Assembly: GCA_017519975.1 (NCBI GenBank)
Contig: JAFWRM010000052.1
Coordinates: 1-44,804 of the forward strand
Reading direction: 5' to 3'
Length of the DNA: 44,804 nucleotides
DNA from: Oscillospiraceae bacterium
GTDB lineage: Bacteria; Bacillota; Clostridia; Oscillospirales; Oscillospiraceae
This document shows, piece by piece, positions 10,790-18,530 of this stretch; the stretch's first letter is position 1, and every line of letters starts with the position of its first letter. The notes below the pieces were generated by a model. The model was not told the DNA's origin. It ran no database searches and saw only the letters and a program-made list of their open reading frames with translations. The translations under genes and the position numbers were made by a program.

Positions 10790-11182
10790 ATGACGGACAG
10801 AAAGCTGCTGGAGATGGCGGCGGGTGCCGCCGGCAACGCCTACGCGCCTTATTCCCGCTTTTCGGTGGGGGCGGCGCTGGAATGTGAAGACGGAGCCGTT
10901 TTTACCGGATGCAATGTGGAAAGCTGCGCGCTGGGCTGCACGCTTTGCGCCGAGAGCGTCGTGGTGGGCAACGCCGTGAGCGCCGGGCATACGGATTTCA
11001 TCCGCCTTGCGGTGTTTACCGACCGGAGCAATTACTGCTTTCCCTGCGGGCAGTGCCTGCAGCTGCTGACGGAATTCGCACCGGAGCTGGAGGTGCTGAT
11101 CGGCCGCGGCGACGGGAGATACGTCAGCTATAAACTGCGCGAACTGCTGCCAAATCCCTTCTCCGCCGGGCAGATGGAGTGA
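10790..11182 (+). CDS. cdd: Cytidine deaminase
   Basis: Hydrolyses cytidine and deoxycytidine to uridine and deoxyuridine in pyrimidine salvage. The 130-aa product has the short homotetrameric-type length and the zinc motifs CAE (in GCTLCAESVVVGNAVSAG) and PCGQC, giving one Cys-Ala-Glu proton shuttle and three Cys zinc ligands. The N-terminal AYAPYSRFSVGAALE is the substrate-binding signature. A strong AGGAGG precedes the ATG. It probably shares a transcript with the upstream lipoprotein gene. Confidence 0.95.
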   Translation: MTDRKLLEMAAGAAGNAYAPYSRFSVGAALECEDGAVFTGCNVESCALGCTLCAESVVVGNAVSAGHTDFIRLAVFTDRSNYCFPCGQCLQLLTEFAPELEVLIGRGDGRYVSYKLRELLPNPFSAGQME

Positions 11183-11223
11183 AAACGCGGTAAAATTGTC
11201 ATCCAATTGTAACGCGCGGGGGC

Positions 11224-11251
11224 TTTTCATATCCCGCCGGAGCGTTATAAT
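11224..11251 (+). promoter_or_regulatory. Putative promoter of ireB
   Basis: TATAAT at 11246-11251 is a perfect -10 box, 29 bases before the start codon. The best -35 match is TTTTCA at 11224-11229 with a 16-base spacer, which is weak. Confidence 0.45.
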
Positions 11252-11280
11252 AGAAACAGAAAACAGGAAGGGGTGGACAT

Positions 11281-11526
11281 ATGGACGATTACACCAGAAA
11301 ATTCAACGTGATATCCAAAGACAGCCAGACGAAAGAGATCCTGTCCGCCGTGTATGAAGCCCTGCGTGTGAAAGGCTACGATCCGATCAGCCAGATCATC
11401 GGCTACATCGTGTCGGAGGATCCGACGTACATCACCAATTACAACGGGGCGAGGAGCCTGATCTGCCGGCTGGACAGAGACGAACTCCTGCAGGAGTTGC
11501 TCACGTCCTATCTGGGGATCAAGTGA
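11281..11526 (+). CDS. ireB: IreB family regulatory phosphoprotein (UPF0297)
   Basis: An 81-aa cytoplasmic protein, MDDYTRKFNVISKDSQTKEILSAV..., with the family's conserved GYDPISQIIGYIVSEDPTYITNY segment. In Enterococcus, IreB is phosphorylated by the PASTA kinase IreK and modulates cephalosporin resistance; most members are otherwise unstudied. It is usually followed by ruvX; here a GC-rich hairpin and an ABC exporter follow instead, so the usual ireB-ruvX linkage is broken. AAGGGG lies ahead of the ATG. Confidence 0.92.
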   Translation: MDDYTRKFNVISKDSQTKEILSAVYEALRVKGYDPISQIIGYIVSEDPTYITNYNGARSLICRLDRDELLQELLTSYLGIK

Positions 11527-11548
11527 CAGCGCTCATCGGACCGTAAAC

Positions 11549-11590
11549 GGCGCTCCGAGGTCCGGGCGGAAAGCCCGGACCCGGGGCGCC
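11549..11590 (+). other. Strong GC-rich hairpin after ireB
   Basis: GTCCGGGC (11560-11567), loop GGAAA, GCCCGGAC (11573-11580), extended outside by GGCGC at 11549-11553 with GCGCC at 11586-11590. It has no U tract, so it may be a weak terminator or an mRNA-stabilising stem rather than an intrinsic terminator. Confidence 0.5.
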
Positions 11591-11645
11591 GTGTGCTCTC
11601 ACCGGCGGTCGCGTGCCGGTACGACGACTGAAAGGAGAGAAAGCC

Positions 11646-13505
11646 ATGCCTCCTCCCCTCGGCGGCCACGGCGGCCGCGGCTTCATGTCGGAAGAAGAAA
11701 AGGCGAGCCTTCCCAAGGTGACGCCCGCCCTGCTCAGACGCGTCTTCTCCTGCCTGACGCCCTACTGGAAGCAGCTGATCCTTACGCTGCTGTGCATCAT
11801 CGTATCCTCCGTTTTCATCCTGCTGCCCAGCATCCTCACGGGCAAGATCATCGACGAGGGCCTGATCGGCCGGGATCTGAGCAAGCTCATCTTCTATCTT
11901 GCCCTGTCCTTCGCCGTCACTCTGGGCGCCAATCTGATCCAGGTGGCGGAGAGCTACGTCAACACCTGGATTGCCCAGCACATCACCTATGACATGCGCA
12001 ACACCATGTTCGCCCATCTGCAGAAAATGTCCCAGCGGTTCTTCACGTCCAACAATCAGGGGGACATCATCACCCGCATGACGGGGGACATCTCCGGCGT
12101 GGAACAGGTGATCACCAGCACCTTCAGCAGCATCCTGTCCAACTCCATCACCCTGGTGGTGGCCCTGGTGGCCATGTTCCGCAAGAACTGGATCCTCGCG
12201 CTGCTGGGCATCATCATCGTCCCCGCCTTCACGCTGCCCACCCGCAGGGCCGGCAAGACCCGCTGGTCCATCACGCGGGAGACGCAGGAGTGCACGGACG
12301 AGATCAACGGCATTCTGAACGAGACGATGTCCGTCAGCGGCCAGCTGCTGGTCAAGCTGTTCGGCCGCGAACGGCACGAGTACGAAAAATACCGGGATGT
12401 CAACGGGCGGCTGATCCGTCTGCGCATCAAGGAGAGCATGGCCGGGCGCTGGTTCCGCGTCGTGCTGAGCCTGTTTACCAATATAGGCCCCATGCTGCTG
12501 TATCTGGTGGGCGGCATCCTGATGATGAAGTACGACAGCGCCCTGACGGTCGGCGACATCACCGTGCTGGTGGCCCTGCTGGGGCGTACCTACGGCCCGG
12601 TGAACAGTCTGCTGAACATACAGGTGGAATGGATGCGCTCCATGGCCCTGTTTACCCGCATCTTCGAGTATTTCGACATGCCGGTGGAGGTCGACAACGC
12701 GCCCGACGCCATCGTGCCGAAATCGGCGTCCGGCAGCGTTCGCTTCTCCCACGTGAACTTTTCCTATGAGCCGGACCGTCAGATCCTGAAGGACGTCAGC
12801 TTCCGGCTGGACAGCGGGAACAGCGTGGCCATCGTTGGGCCCTCCGGCTCCGGAAAGAGCACCATCATCAATCTGATCCCGCGGCTGTACGACGTGACCG
12901 GAGGCAGCGTTACCTTCGACGGCGTGGACGTGCGCCGGCTGGATCTGGCCTTTCTGCGCCGGAACGTAGGCGTGGTCACGCAGGACAGCTATCTGTTCAA
13001 CGGGACCATACGGGAGAATCTGCTGTACGCGAAGCCCGACGCCACGGAGCAGGAGCTGCTGGACGCCTGCGCGAAGGCCAACATTCTGGATTTCATTCTC
13101 GCCCAGCCGGACGGACTGGATACCATGGTGGGAAACCGCGGCCTGAAGCTGTCCGGCGGGGAGAAGCAGCGGGTATCCATCGCGCGCGTGCTGCTGAAGG
13201 ATCCGGCGCTGCTGATCTTCGACGAGGCCACCTCGGCGCTCGACTCCATTTCCGAGAGCCGGATCCAGGAGGCCATCGATCCGCTGATCGAATCCCGCAC
13301 CAGCATCCTGATCGCGCACCGGCTGTCCACCATTCTGGCGGCGGACGAGATCCTGGTGGTGAAGGAGGGCCAGATCGTGGAGCGCGGCCAGCACAGGGAT
13401 CTGGTGAAGGCCGGCGGCGTGTACGCCGAACTGTACGAGACCCAGTTCAGCCGGGCGCTGGAAAACGAAGACCGGCCGCCGGACGAGGAACCGGAGAAAA
13501 ACTGA
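11646..13505 (+). CDS. ABC transporter ATP-binding/permease protein (multidrug/lipid exporter type)
   Basis: A half-size ABC exporter of 619 aa. Six membrane segments occupy about residues 40-330, followed by the nucleotide-binding domain: Walker A GPSGSGKST near 390, Q-loop VVTQDSYLFNGTIREN, signature LSGGEKQR, Walker B LLIFDEATSALD and the H-loop IAHRLST. Relatives export drugs, lipids or peptides as homo- or heterodimers; no partner half-transporter lies next to it, so a homodimer is more likely. GAAAGGAG at 11631-11638 supports the ATG at 11646 over an in-frame GTG 33 bases upstream. A terminator follows. The substrate cannot be inferred. Confidence 0.9.
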   Translation: MPPPLGGHGGRGFMSEEEKASLPKVTPALLRRVFSCLTPYWKQLILTLLCIIVSSVFILLPSILTGKIIDEGLIGRDLSKLIFYLALSFAVTLGANLIQVAESYVNTWIAQHITYDMRNTMFAHLQKMSQRFFTSNNQGDIITRMTGDISGVEQVITSTFSSILSNSITLVVALVAMFRKNWILALLGIIIVPAFTLPTRRAGKTRWSITRETQECTDEINGILNETMSVSGQLLVKLFGRERHEYEKYRDVNGRLIRLRIKESMAGRWFRVVLSLFTNIGPMLLYLVGGILMMKYDSALTVGDITVLVALLGRTYGPVNSLLNIQVEWMRSMALFTRIFEYFDMPVEVDNAPDAIVPKSASGSVRFSHVNFSYEPDRQILKDVSFRLDSGNSVAIVGPSGSGKSTIINLIPRLYDVTGGSVTFDGVDVRRLDLAFLRRNVGVVTQDSYLFNGTIRENLLYAKPDATEQELLDACAKANILDFILAQPDGLDTMVGNRGLKLSGGEKQRVSIARVLLKDPALLIFDEATSALDSISESRIQEAIDPLIESRTSILIAHRLSTILAADEILVVKEGQIVERGQHRDLVKAGGVYAELYETQFSRALENEDRPPDEEPEKN

Positions 13506-13517
13506 AACGGAATGCGG

Positions 13518-13550
13518 AAAGCGGACCGCCCGCCGGCAGCCCGCTTTTTT
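13518..13550 (+). terminator. Intrinsic terminator after the ABC exporter
   Basis: AAAGCGG at 13518-13524 pairs with CCGCTTT at 13541-13547, followed by more T residues to 13550. The loop is long (16 bases), so the stem is moderate in strength. Confidence 0.65.
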
Positions 13551-13615
13551 CTGTCCGAAAACGAAAACAGGAGGGGAACGGGGAAAACGGGACGCCGTTT
13601 GGAGGCAAAAGGCAG

Positions 13616-13644
13616 TTGACACTCCCGTGACAATGTGTTACAAT
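13616..13644 (+). promoter_or_regulatory. Near-consensus sigma-A promoter
   Basis: TTGACA at 13616-13621 and TACAAT at 13639-13644 with a 17-base spacer. This is the best promoter match in the window and reads into the 94-aa gene and the NlpC/P60 gene. Confidence 0.85.
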
Positions 13645-13653
13645 TTGGTAACA
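13636..13653. promoter_or_regulatory. Candidate operator: perfect inverted repeat over the -10 box
   Basis: TGTTAC (13636-13641), six bases, GTAACA (13648-13653) form a perfect 6-6-6 inverted repeat that overlaps the -10 element. A repressor bound here would block RNA polymerase. The cognate regulator is not in the window. Confidence 0.5.
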
Positions 13654-13676
13654 GTCCTTTGGAGAGGGTGTTTTCT

Positions 13677-13961
13677 TTGGCGAAGAAGCTGAAACTTACA
13701 TATAAGGGTTATCCTCTGAGGAGGAAAGACAATCTGATCTACTTTGGCAGCATGGCCGACAAATACATCGCCATGCTGCAGATCCTTGAGACGAAGAAGG
13801 TGCAGGATCTTGAGGTGCCTTCCCGCATCGCCGTCCAGCTGCAGCTGACGGATCCCGACCTGAAATCCAGAGACAGGGTCGTGAAAAAAAGCGAGAAGAC
13901 CAGCCTGTACGATTCCATCGATCTTGCCTACATCTGGCTCAGCCGCGCGCTGAGCAGCTGA
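13677..13961 (+). CDS. Conserved small protein of unknown function
   Basis: I do not recognise this 94-aa protein. It reads (M)AKKLKLTYKGYPLRRKDNLIYFG, then SMADKYIAMLQILETKKVQDLEVPSRIAVQLQLTDPDL and ends SIDLAYIWLSRALSS. It has no signal peptide or membrane segment; the first part is basic and the rest looks mixed alpha/beta. The start is TTG, preceded by GGAGAGGG at 13661-13668 at good spacing; upstream in-frame codons lie inside the promoter, so the TTG is well supported. It sits 17 bases before the secreted SH3b-NlpC/P60 hydrolase and shares its promoter, hinting at a link with cell wall or division, which is inference only. Confidence 0.75.
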   Translation: MAKKLKLTYKGYPLRRKDNLIYFGSMADKYIAMLQILETKKVQDLEVPSRIAVQLQLTDPDLKSRDRVVKKSEKTSLYDSIDLAYIWLSRALSS

Positions 13962-13977
13962 TTCGGGAGGTGCCTTT

Positions 13978-15417
13978 ATGAGAAGCATGAAACGGATCCT
14001 CTGTCTGATCCTGGTCCTTGCCATGATGGCAGCGCTGCCGATCCTTACGGCGGCCGCCGCGGGGAAGATGGCCGTGGGCGTTGCCACGGTGAACGCCTCC
14101 GCGCTGAACATGCGCACCGGCGCCGGGACGGACAACAGCGTGATCACGTCCATCGGACGCGGCGCCACCGTCGTGGTTCTGGAAAAAACGTCGGACACCT
14201 GGTATAAGGTCAGCTGCAACGGCGCCTCGGGCTACGTGTGCGCCGAGTATCTGACGGGGTTCTCCGCCAGCGGGGAGTTCAGCGCCGCCGGCAAGGTGAA
14301 CGATTCCGACGTGAACGTGCGCAGCAGCGCCTCCACCTCCGGCTCCATTCTGGGGTCGGTGTCCACCGGAACGGCGGTGTCCGTTACCGGGCTGGACAAC
14401 GGCTGGTATAAGCTGGCCTTCAACGGAAAAACCGGTTACATTCGATCCGACTATGTGGATCTGACCGCCGGCACGGGAAGCTCCTCCTCGTCGTCCTCGT
14501 CCTCGTCGTCTTCTTCCTCCTCCGCCCAGAGCACGGAGAGAAGCGGCAAGGTGAACGCGGATTACGTGAACTTCCGCAGCGCTCCCTCCACCTCGTCGTC
14601 CGTCATCCGCATGCTGAATTCCGGAACGGCCGTGACGGTTCTTGAAGAGACCTCCGGCTGGTACAAGATCAGCTGCAGCGGCACCGTCGGGTACATGAGC
14701 AGCAAGTACGTCACCGTTTCCGATTCCTCCTCGTCCTCTTCGTCTTCCTCTTCCTCCCAGTCGGGCAGCTCCTCTGAACCGTCGGTGGACGCGATGAACG
14801 AAAAGGGGAAGGTCACCGGCAGCTATGTGAACGTTCGTACCGGCCCCTCCACCAACTACAAGGTGATCGCCACCCTGAAGAAGGGGACGAAGATCGACCT
14901 TGTGGGCAAAACGTCCGGCTGGTATAAGATCAGCTATAACGGCACCACCGGCTACATGAGCGCCAGCTATGTGGCGATCGACGACGGAACGCAGGAAAGC
15001 GAGCCGGAGCCGGTGCTGGGCTCCGTATCCCCCACCTATTCCAAGGGTGAGGAGATCGCGGAATACACCAAGCAGTTCGCCGGATATCGGTATGTGTACG
15101 GCGGCGCTTCCCCCTCCGAGGGCTTTGACTGCTCCGGTCTGGTGTACTATGTGTACGGCCAGTTCGGATACAGCCTGCCGCACGGCGCCACCAGCCAGTA
15201 CAACAAGCTGAGCAATTACGTGGAAAAGAAGGATCTGCAGCCCGGCGATCTGGTGTTCTTCTCCAACAACGGGTTTGCGTCCATCACCCACGTGGGCATC
15301 TATCTTGGCAACAACAAGTTCATCCACGCCGCGGGAACGAGCATCGGCGTGATCATCAGCGACCTGAGCTCCTCTTATTACACCAGCGTGTACTACGGAG
15401 CAAAGAGAGTCGTGTAA
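13978..15417 (+). CDS. Secreted cell wall hydrolase with four SH3b repeats and NlpC/P60 domain
   Basis: A 479-aa predicted exported gamma-D-Glu-diamino acid (or related) endopeptidase that cuts peptidoglycan stems. A signal peptide covers residues 1-28. Four bacterial SH3 repeats follow, each with the pattern V(N)xRxxxSTxxxVIxxLxxGTxVxV...GWYKIxxNGxxGYxxxxYV, separated by two serine-rich linkers (encoded at 14480-14523 and 14724-14763). The C-terminal NlpC/P60 domain has the triad C385 (GFDCSGLV), H438 (ITHVGIYLG) and H450. GGGAGG precedes the ATG. The second gene of a two-gene operon, closed by a terminator. Confidence 0.92.
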   Translation: MRSMKRILCLILVLAMMAALPILTAAAAGKMAVGVATVNASALNMRTGAGTDNSVITSIGRGATVVVLEKTSDTWYKVSCNGASGYVCAEYLTGFSASGEFSAAGKVNDSDVNVRSSASTSGSILGSVSTGTAVSVTGLDNGWYKLAFNGKTGYIRSDYVDLTAGTGSSSSSSSSSSSSSSSAQSTERSGKVNADYVNFRSAPSTSSSVIRMLNSGTAVTVLEETSGWYKISCSGTVGYMSSKYVTVSDSSSSSSSSSSSQSGSSSEPSVDAMNEKGKVTGSYVNVRTGPSTNYKVIATLKKGTKIDLVGKTSGWYKISYNGTTGYMSASYVAIDDGTQESEPEPVLGSVSPTYSKGEEIAEYTKQFAGYRYVYGGASPSEGFDCSGLVYYVYGQFGYSLPHGATSQYNKLSNYVEKKDLQPGDLVFFSNNGFASITHVGIYLGNNKFIHAAGTSIGVIISDLSSSYYTSVYYGAKRVV

Positions 15418-15433
15418 ATAAGAAATGAAACGA

Positions 15434-15466
15434 GAAAAACCTCCGCCGGTCGGCGGAGGTTTTTTC
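15434..15466. terminator. Bidirectional intrinsic terminator
   Basis: AACCTCCGCC (15438-15447), loop GGTC, GGCGGAGGTT (15452-15461) with A-rich left and T-rich right flanks. It serves the plus-strand NlpC/P60 gene and the converging minus-strand genes that end at 15477. Confidence 0.92.
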
Positions 15467-15476
15467 ATGCGTGCGA

Positions 15477-16154
15477 TCACCCCTTCGGGGTAACGTACAG
15501 CAGATTGCTCAGGAAGGGGGCGCTGACGCGGCGGGCGTAGTCCAGATATTCGTCCGTGCGTATCCAGTACTCGCGGCCCCAGGAGGAGACGGCCATGCAG
15601 CCGTCCTTCAGGTCCGTGGCGATCATGTAGTGGGCAACGGCGCCGCCCGCGGGCTGCAAGGCGCCGTCACGGTCCCGATGGTACAGGCGCAGCTTCCGGC
15701 GGCCGGGCAGGAACGGGAAGTTTGGGCCTGCGGAGAAGATCACCGGGATGTCCCGGTCCAGCATCTCCTCCATCCGGGGCAGGAACAGCCGGGAGGACAC
15801 GCACCAGCGGGCGCGGTAGGGGGCGCGGCAGCGGCGGAACAGGCGGTTCACGCCGAAGGCGAGAAGAGGTCCGGTCATCCCGAAATGCGGCAGCACCGGC
15901 AGATAACGGCGCTGGAGGGAGCGGCACAGGGCACGGAACGCGTCCGTTTCCATGGGGGCTTCGCCCTGCCGCGGGAACAGCTCGCCGGAGGTTTTGCCTT
16001 CCTCCGTCAGATAGCGAAGAAGGCACACGGCGCCCACCAGCCCGCAGCCCGCCCCAGCGGATACCCGCCCGAGCAGATGCTGGCTGCCGCCGTAATAGAT
16101 CCGCTTTCCCTCCGCCACGGAGGGCAGCGGATGCTTCAGACCTACGCCGTTCAC
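15477..16154 (-). CDS. Uncharacterised C39-like (papain-fold) protein
   Basis: A 225-aa protein without an obvious signal peptide. The early GGSQHLLG...GAGCGLVGAVCLLRYL resembles the Cys-containing helix of C39/papain-like peptidases (GCG motif), and the late AHYMIATDLKDGCMAVSSWGREYWI resembles the His strand with the following S/D-W-G motif of that fold. This suggests a cysteine peptidase-like or transpeptidase-like domain, but I cannot confirm activity. The start is GTG and overlaps the stop of the sortase gene (GTGA), so the two are translationally coupled. Being coupled to a sortase, it may act on sortase substrates or wall proteins; that is inference. Confidence 0.7.
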   Translation of the reverse strand: MNGVGLKHPLPSVAEGKRIYYGGSQHLLGRVSAGAGCGLVGAVCLLRYLTEEGKTSGELFPRQGEAPMETDAFRALCRSLQRRYLPVLPHFGMTGPLLAFGVNRLFRRCRAPYRARWCVSSRLFLPRMEEMLDRDIPVIFSAGPNFPFLPGRRKLRLYHRDRDGALQPAGGAVAHYMIATDLKDGCMAVSSWGREYWIRTDEYLDYARRVSAPFLSNLLYVTPKG

Positions 16155-16960
16155 GGGATCACCTCTCCGTCGTATACGCAGATCACCGCGGTGCGCGCGA
16201 AGAAAAAGCTGGGGTTGCAGGTGGAAAGCACCAGCAGCCGGTCGTCTCCGGTCACCGTAAGATTGCGGTTGATGTACTCGGCGTTCTCACTCACGTAGTC
16301 GGCGATGTACTGGATGTCTCCGTTCACGCCGGCGCTGGTGAACAGCTTGTCGTACACCGCGTCCGCCACCATGGCGGCCCATACCGTATAGTGATCCGTG
16401 CGGTCCGGCAGGGACACGTATACGTCCGGATAGAACTGGATGTACTCGCTGTCCAGGTATTTGGAAAGATTGCTGAACATGGTGCCGTTGTTCATGTTGT
16501 GTCCGTAGAGCACGGTCAGGCTGTCGCGCATGTCGCGGCTGTTGCGGTAATCGATGAACAGGGTGCCGCTGCGCACGTAGCTGCCGTCCAGCGCGGATCG
16601 GAGGTAGGTCTGGTTCGTCTCCCCCAGGGCGAAGGGGTGGCTGACGCCGGCGCCATCCACCGTGAGCCATCCCACGGCGTCCGGGTAATCGGCCGTCAGC
16701 CGGACGATCTCCGGGTTGGAGGTGTCGGCCGGCGCGGCGTCGGCGTCTCCGCTGCCGCCAGGCTCCCGCGCGTCGCCCTCCGGCTCCGCGGGGGCCGCCG
16801 GTGCGGCCGGGGGGATCGTCGGGGCGTAGGACGCCTGAGAGCTGTTCAGATAGGAGGCGGATACCCGGCGGTCGTGAAGCTCCTTGATCAGCATTCCGCC
16901 GGATACGAGAAACACGGCAGAAAACAGGACGAGGAGCACGGTTCGAAGGACCTTATTCAT
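16151..16960 (-). CDS. srtB: Class B sortase
   Basis: A 269-aa membrane-anchored transpeptidase that would attach proteins with a sorting signal to peptidoglycan. It has an N-terminal membrane anchor (MNKVLRTVLLVLFSAVFLVSGG), a Pro/Ala-rich linker (residues 45-75) and the catalytic domain with H154 (LYGHNMNNGTMF), C248 (LVLSTC) and R256 (ARTAVI). The YGHNM..GTMF and LSTC motifs and its length place it in class B. The ATG at 16960 overlaps the end of galE by eight bases. No obvious sorting-signal substrate is encoded in the window. Confidence 0.88.
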   Translation of the reverse strand: MNKVLRTVLLVLFSAVFLVSGGMLIKELHDRRVSASYLNSSQASYAPTIPPAAPAAPAEPEGDAREPGGSGDADAAPADTSNPEIVRLTADYPDAVGWLTVDGAGVSHPFALGETNQTYLRSALDGSYVRSGTLFIDYRNSRDMRDSLTVLYGHNMNNGTMFSNLSKYLDSEYIQFYPDVYVSLPDRTDHYTVWAAMVADAVYDKLFTSAGVNGDIQYIADYVSENAEYINRNLTVTGDDRLLVLSTCNPSFFFARTAVICVYDGEVIP

Positions 16961-17978
16961 GGGCGGTCCCTTCATTCTGCTTTTTCTCCCAGCGCCACGC
17001 GTCCCGGCACATGTCCTCCAGGGTGCGCTCGGCGCGCCAGCCCAGGACCCGATTGGCCAGGGAGGGATCGGCCAGACATACGGCCGTATCCCCGGAGCGG
17101 CGCCCTTCGACGACCCGGGGAACGGCAACGCCGTTGACGCGCTCGAAGGTGTGTACCAGCTCGAGCACGCTGGTGCCGGTGCCGGTGCCCAGGTTGAAGG
17201 CGTGGCATCCGGGATGGCTGGAGGCCCACGTCAGAGCGGCCAGATGGCCGCTGGCCAGATCCGAAATGTGGATGTAATCCCGCACGCCGGTGCCGTCCGG
17301 CGTGGGATAGTCGTTGCCGTAGACCCGCAGGTGAGGCAGGCGGCCGTCCGCCACCTGCATGACGTAGGGCATCAGGTTGTTCGGAACGCCCCGCGGCGTT
17401 TCACCGATCAGCCCGCTCTCGTCGGCGCCGACGGGGTTGAAGTACCGCAGCAGTACCGCGGTGAACCTGGCGTCGGCCCGGCACAGGTCCTTCAGGATCT
17501 GCTCCGCCATGAGCTTGGTCTGGCCGTAGGGGTTGGTACAGCCTCCGGTGGGGGAGCTTTCGGTAAAGGGCCGCCCCGTTCCCTCCCCGTATACGGTGGC
17601 GGAGGAGCTGAACACCAGCGTGTTCACGCCGTGATCGCGCATCGCGTCCAGAACGGTGAGCAGGCAGTTCAGATTGTTGCGGTAATAGGCCAGCGGCTTT
17701 TCGACGGACTCGCCCACCGCCTTGTATCCGGCAAAATGGATCACGGCGCTGACAGGATAGGTATCGAACACCCGGTCCACGGCGGTCCGGTCCGCGCAGT
17801 CGCAGCGGACGAAGGGAGGGCGGACGCCGGTGATGGCCTCTACGCCGTCCAGCACGGAGGCGGAGCTGTTGGACAGATCGTCCGCGATCACCACGTTCAC
17901 GCCCGCCTTCAGCAGGCAGACGGCGGTGTGGGAGCCGATGAAGCCCATGCCCCCGGTAAGCAGTACGTATTCCTTCAT
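16953..17978 (-). CDS. galE: UDP-glucose 4-epimerase
   Basis: Interconverts UDP-glucose and UDP-galactose (possibly also the N-acetyl forms), feeding galactose use and surface polysaccharide synthesis. The 341-aa protein is of normal length. The NAD-binding Rossmann motif GGMGFIGSH is at residues 9-17; the catalytic SSSATVYG and NPYGQTK (Tyr and Lys of the YxxxK pair) follow, with the C-terminal sugar-binding RYFNPVGAD. It has its own promoter upstream and AGGAG before the ATG, and it leads into the sortase gene, an arrangement suggesting a surface-related operon. Confidence 0.95.
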   Translation of the reverse strand: MKEYVLLTGGMGFIGSHTAVCLLKAGVNVVIADDLSNSSASVLDGVEAITGVRPPFVRCDCADRTAVDRVFDTYPVSAVIHFAGYKAVGESVEKPLAYYRNNLNCLLTVLDAMRDHGVNTLVFSSSATVYGEGTGRPFTESSPTGGCTNPYGQTKLMAEQILKDLCRADARFTAVLLRYFNPVGADESGLIGETPRGVPNNLMPYVMQVADGRLPHLRVYGNDYPTPDGTGVRDYIHISDLASGHLAALTWASSHPGCHAFNLGTGTGTSVLELVHTFERVNGVAVPRVVEGRRSGDTAVCLADPSLANRVLGWRAERTLEDMCRDAWRWEKKQNEGTAHE

Positions 17979-18016
17979 GTGCGTTTTCTCCTGTTGCCGA
18001 ATCTTTCCTGAATTGT

Positions 18017-18044
18017 ATTATAATCCATTTTCCCGGGGTGTCAA
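18017..18044 (-). promoter_or_regulatory. Sigma-A promoter of galE
   Basis: On the minus strand TTGACA (18044-18039) and TATAAT (18022-18017) are both perfect matches, with a 16-base spacer. It lies about 40 bases before the galE start. Confidence 0.85.
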
Positions 18045-18082
18045 ACGGCGGCGGGGGTGAGCGGACCGGCGGAAGGGCAGAA

Positions 18083-18110
18083 CAAGGGCGCCGCCTGAGC
18101 GACGCCCTTG
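18083..18110. terminator. Hairpin after pyrI, possible operon terminator
   Basis: CAAGGGCG (18083-18090) pairs with CGCCCTTG (18103-18110). It follows the pyrI stop at once on the minus strand, but the U tract there is poor (TTCTG); on the plus strand a T-rich stretch follows. Probable but not strong as a terminator. Confidence 0.5.
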
Positions 18111-18113
18111 CTG

Positions 18114-18530
18114 TTATTTTGCTCTGGTATCACAGTACCGGCAGCGGTAAATGCCCTTTTCCCGGTCCGTCAGGACGAAGATGTGGGGCAGCTCCTGCTC
18201 AATGGAGGTGATGCAGCGGGGGTTTTTGCACTTGACCATGCCGACGATCTGCTCCGGCAGGACCGGGTGGCGCTTTTTCACCCGCTCCCCGTTCTGGATG
18301 TAGTTGATGGTGATCCTGGGGCTGACGAAGCCCAGAATGTCCAGGTTCAGATCGATGAGCTCGCCGATCTTGATGATGTCCTTCTTGCCGATCTTCGTGC
18401 TCGGCGCGTTCTTGATGACGGCTACCTGGCATTCCAGCTGTTCCAGCTGCAGGTAGTGGTACAGCTCCATGCCCCTTCCGGCGGGGATGTGGTCGATCAC
18501 GATGCCGTCGGTAATGCTTCCTATGATCAT
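18114..18530 (-). CDS. pyrI: Aspartate carbamoyltransferase regulatory chain
   Basis: PyrI binds the catalytic PyrB trimers and gives allosteric control by nucleotides. The 138-aa product has the N-terminal allosteric domain ([19 protein letters not shown]), and a C-terminal zinc domain with CKNPRC and CRYC, four Cys in total. The start MIIGSITDG overlaps the pyrB stop (ATGA). Presence of PyrI shows the enzyme is of the E. coli-like regulated class B type rather than the unregulated Bacillus form. Last gene of the pyr operon. Confidence 0.96.
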   Translation of the reverse strand: MIIGSITDGIVIDHIPAGRGMELYHYLQLEQLECQVAVIKNAPSTKIGKKDIIKIGELIDLNLDILGFVSPRITINYIQNGERVKKRHPVLPEQIVGMVKCKNPRCITSIEQELPHIFVLTDREKGIYRCRYCDTRAK

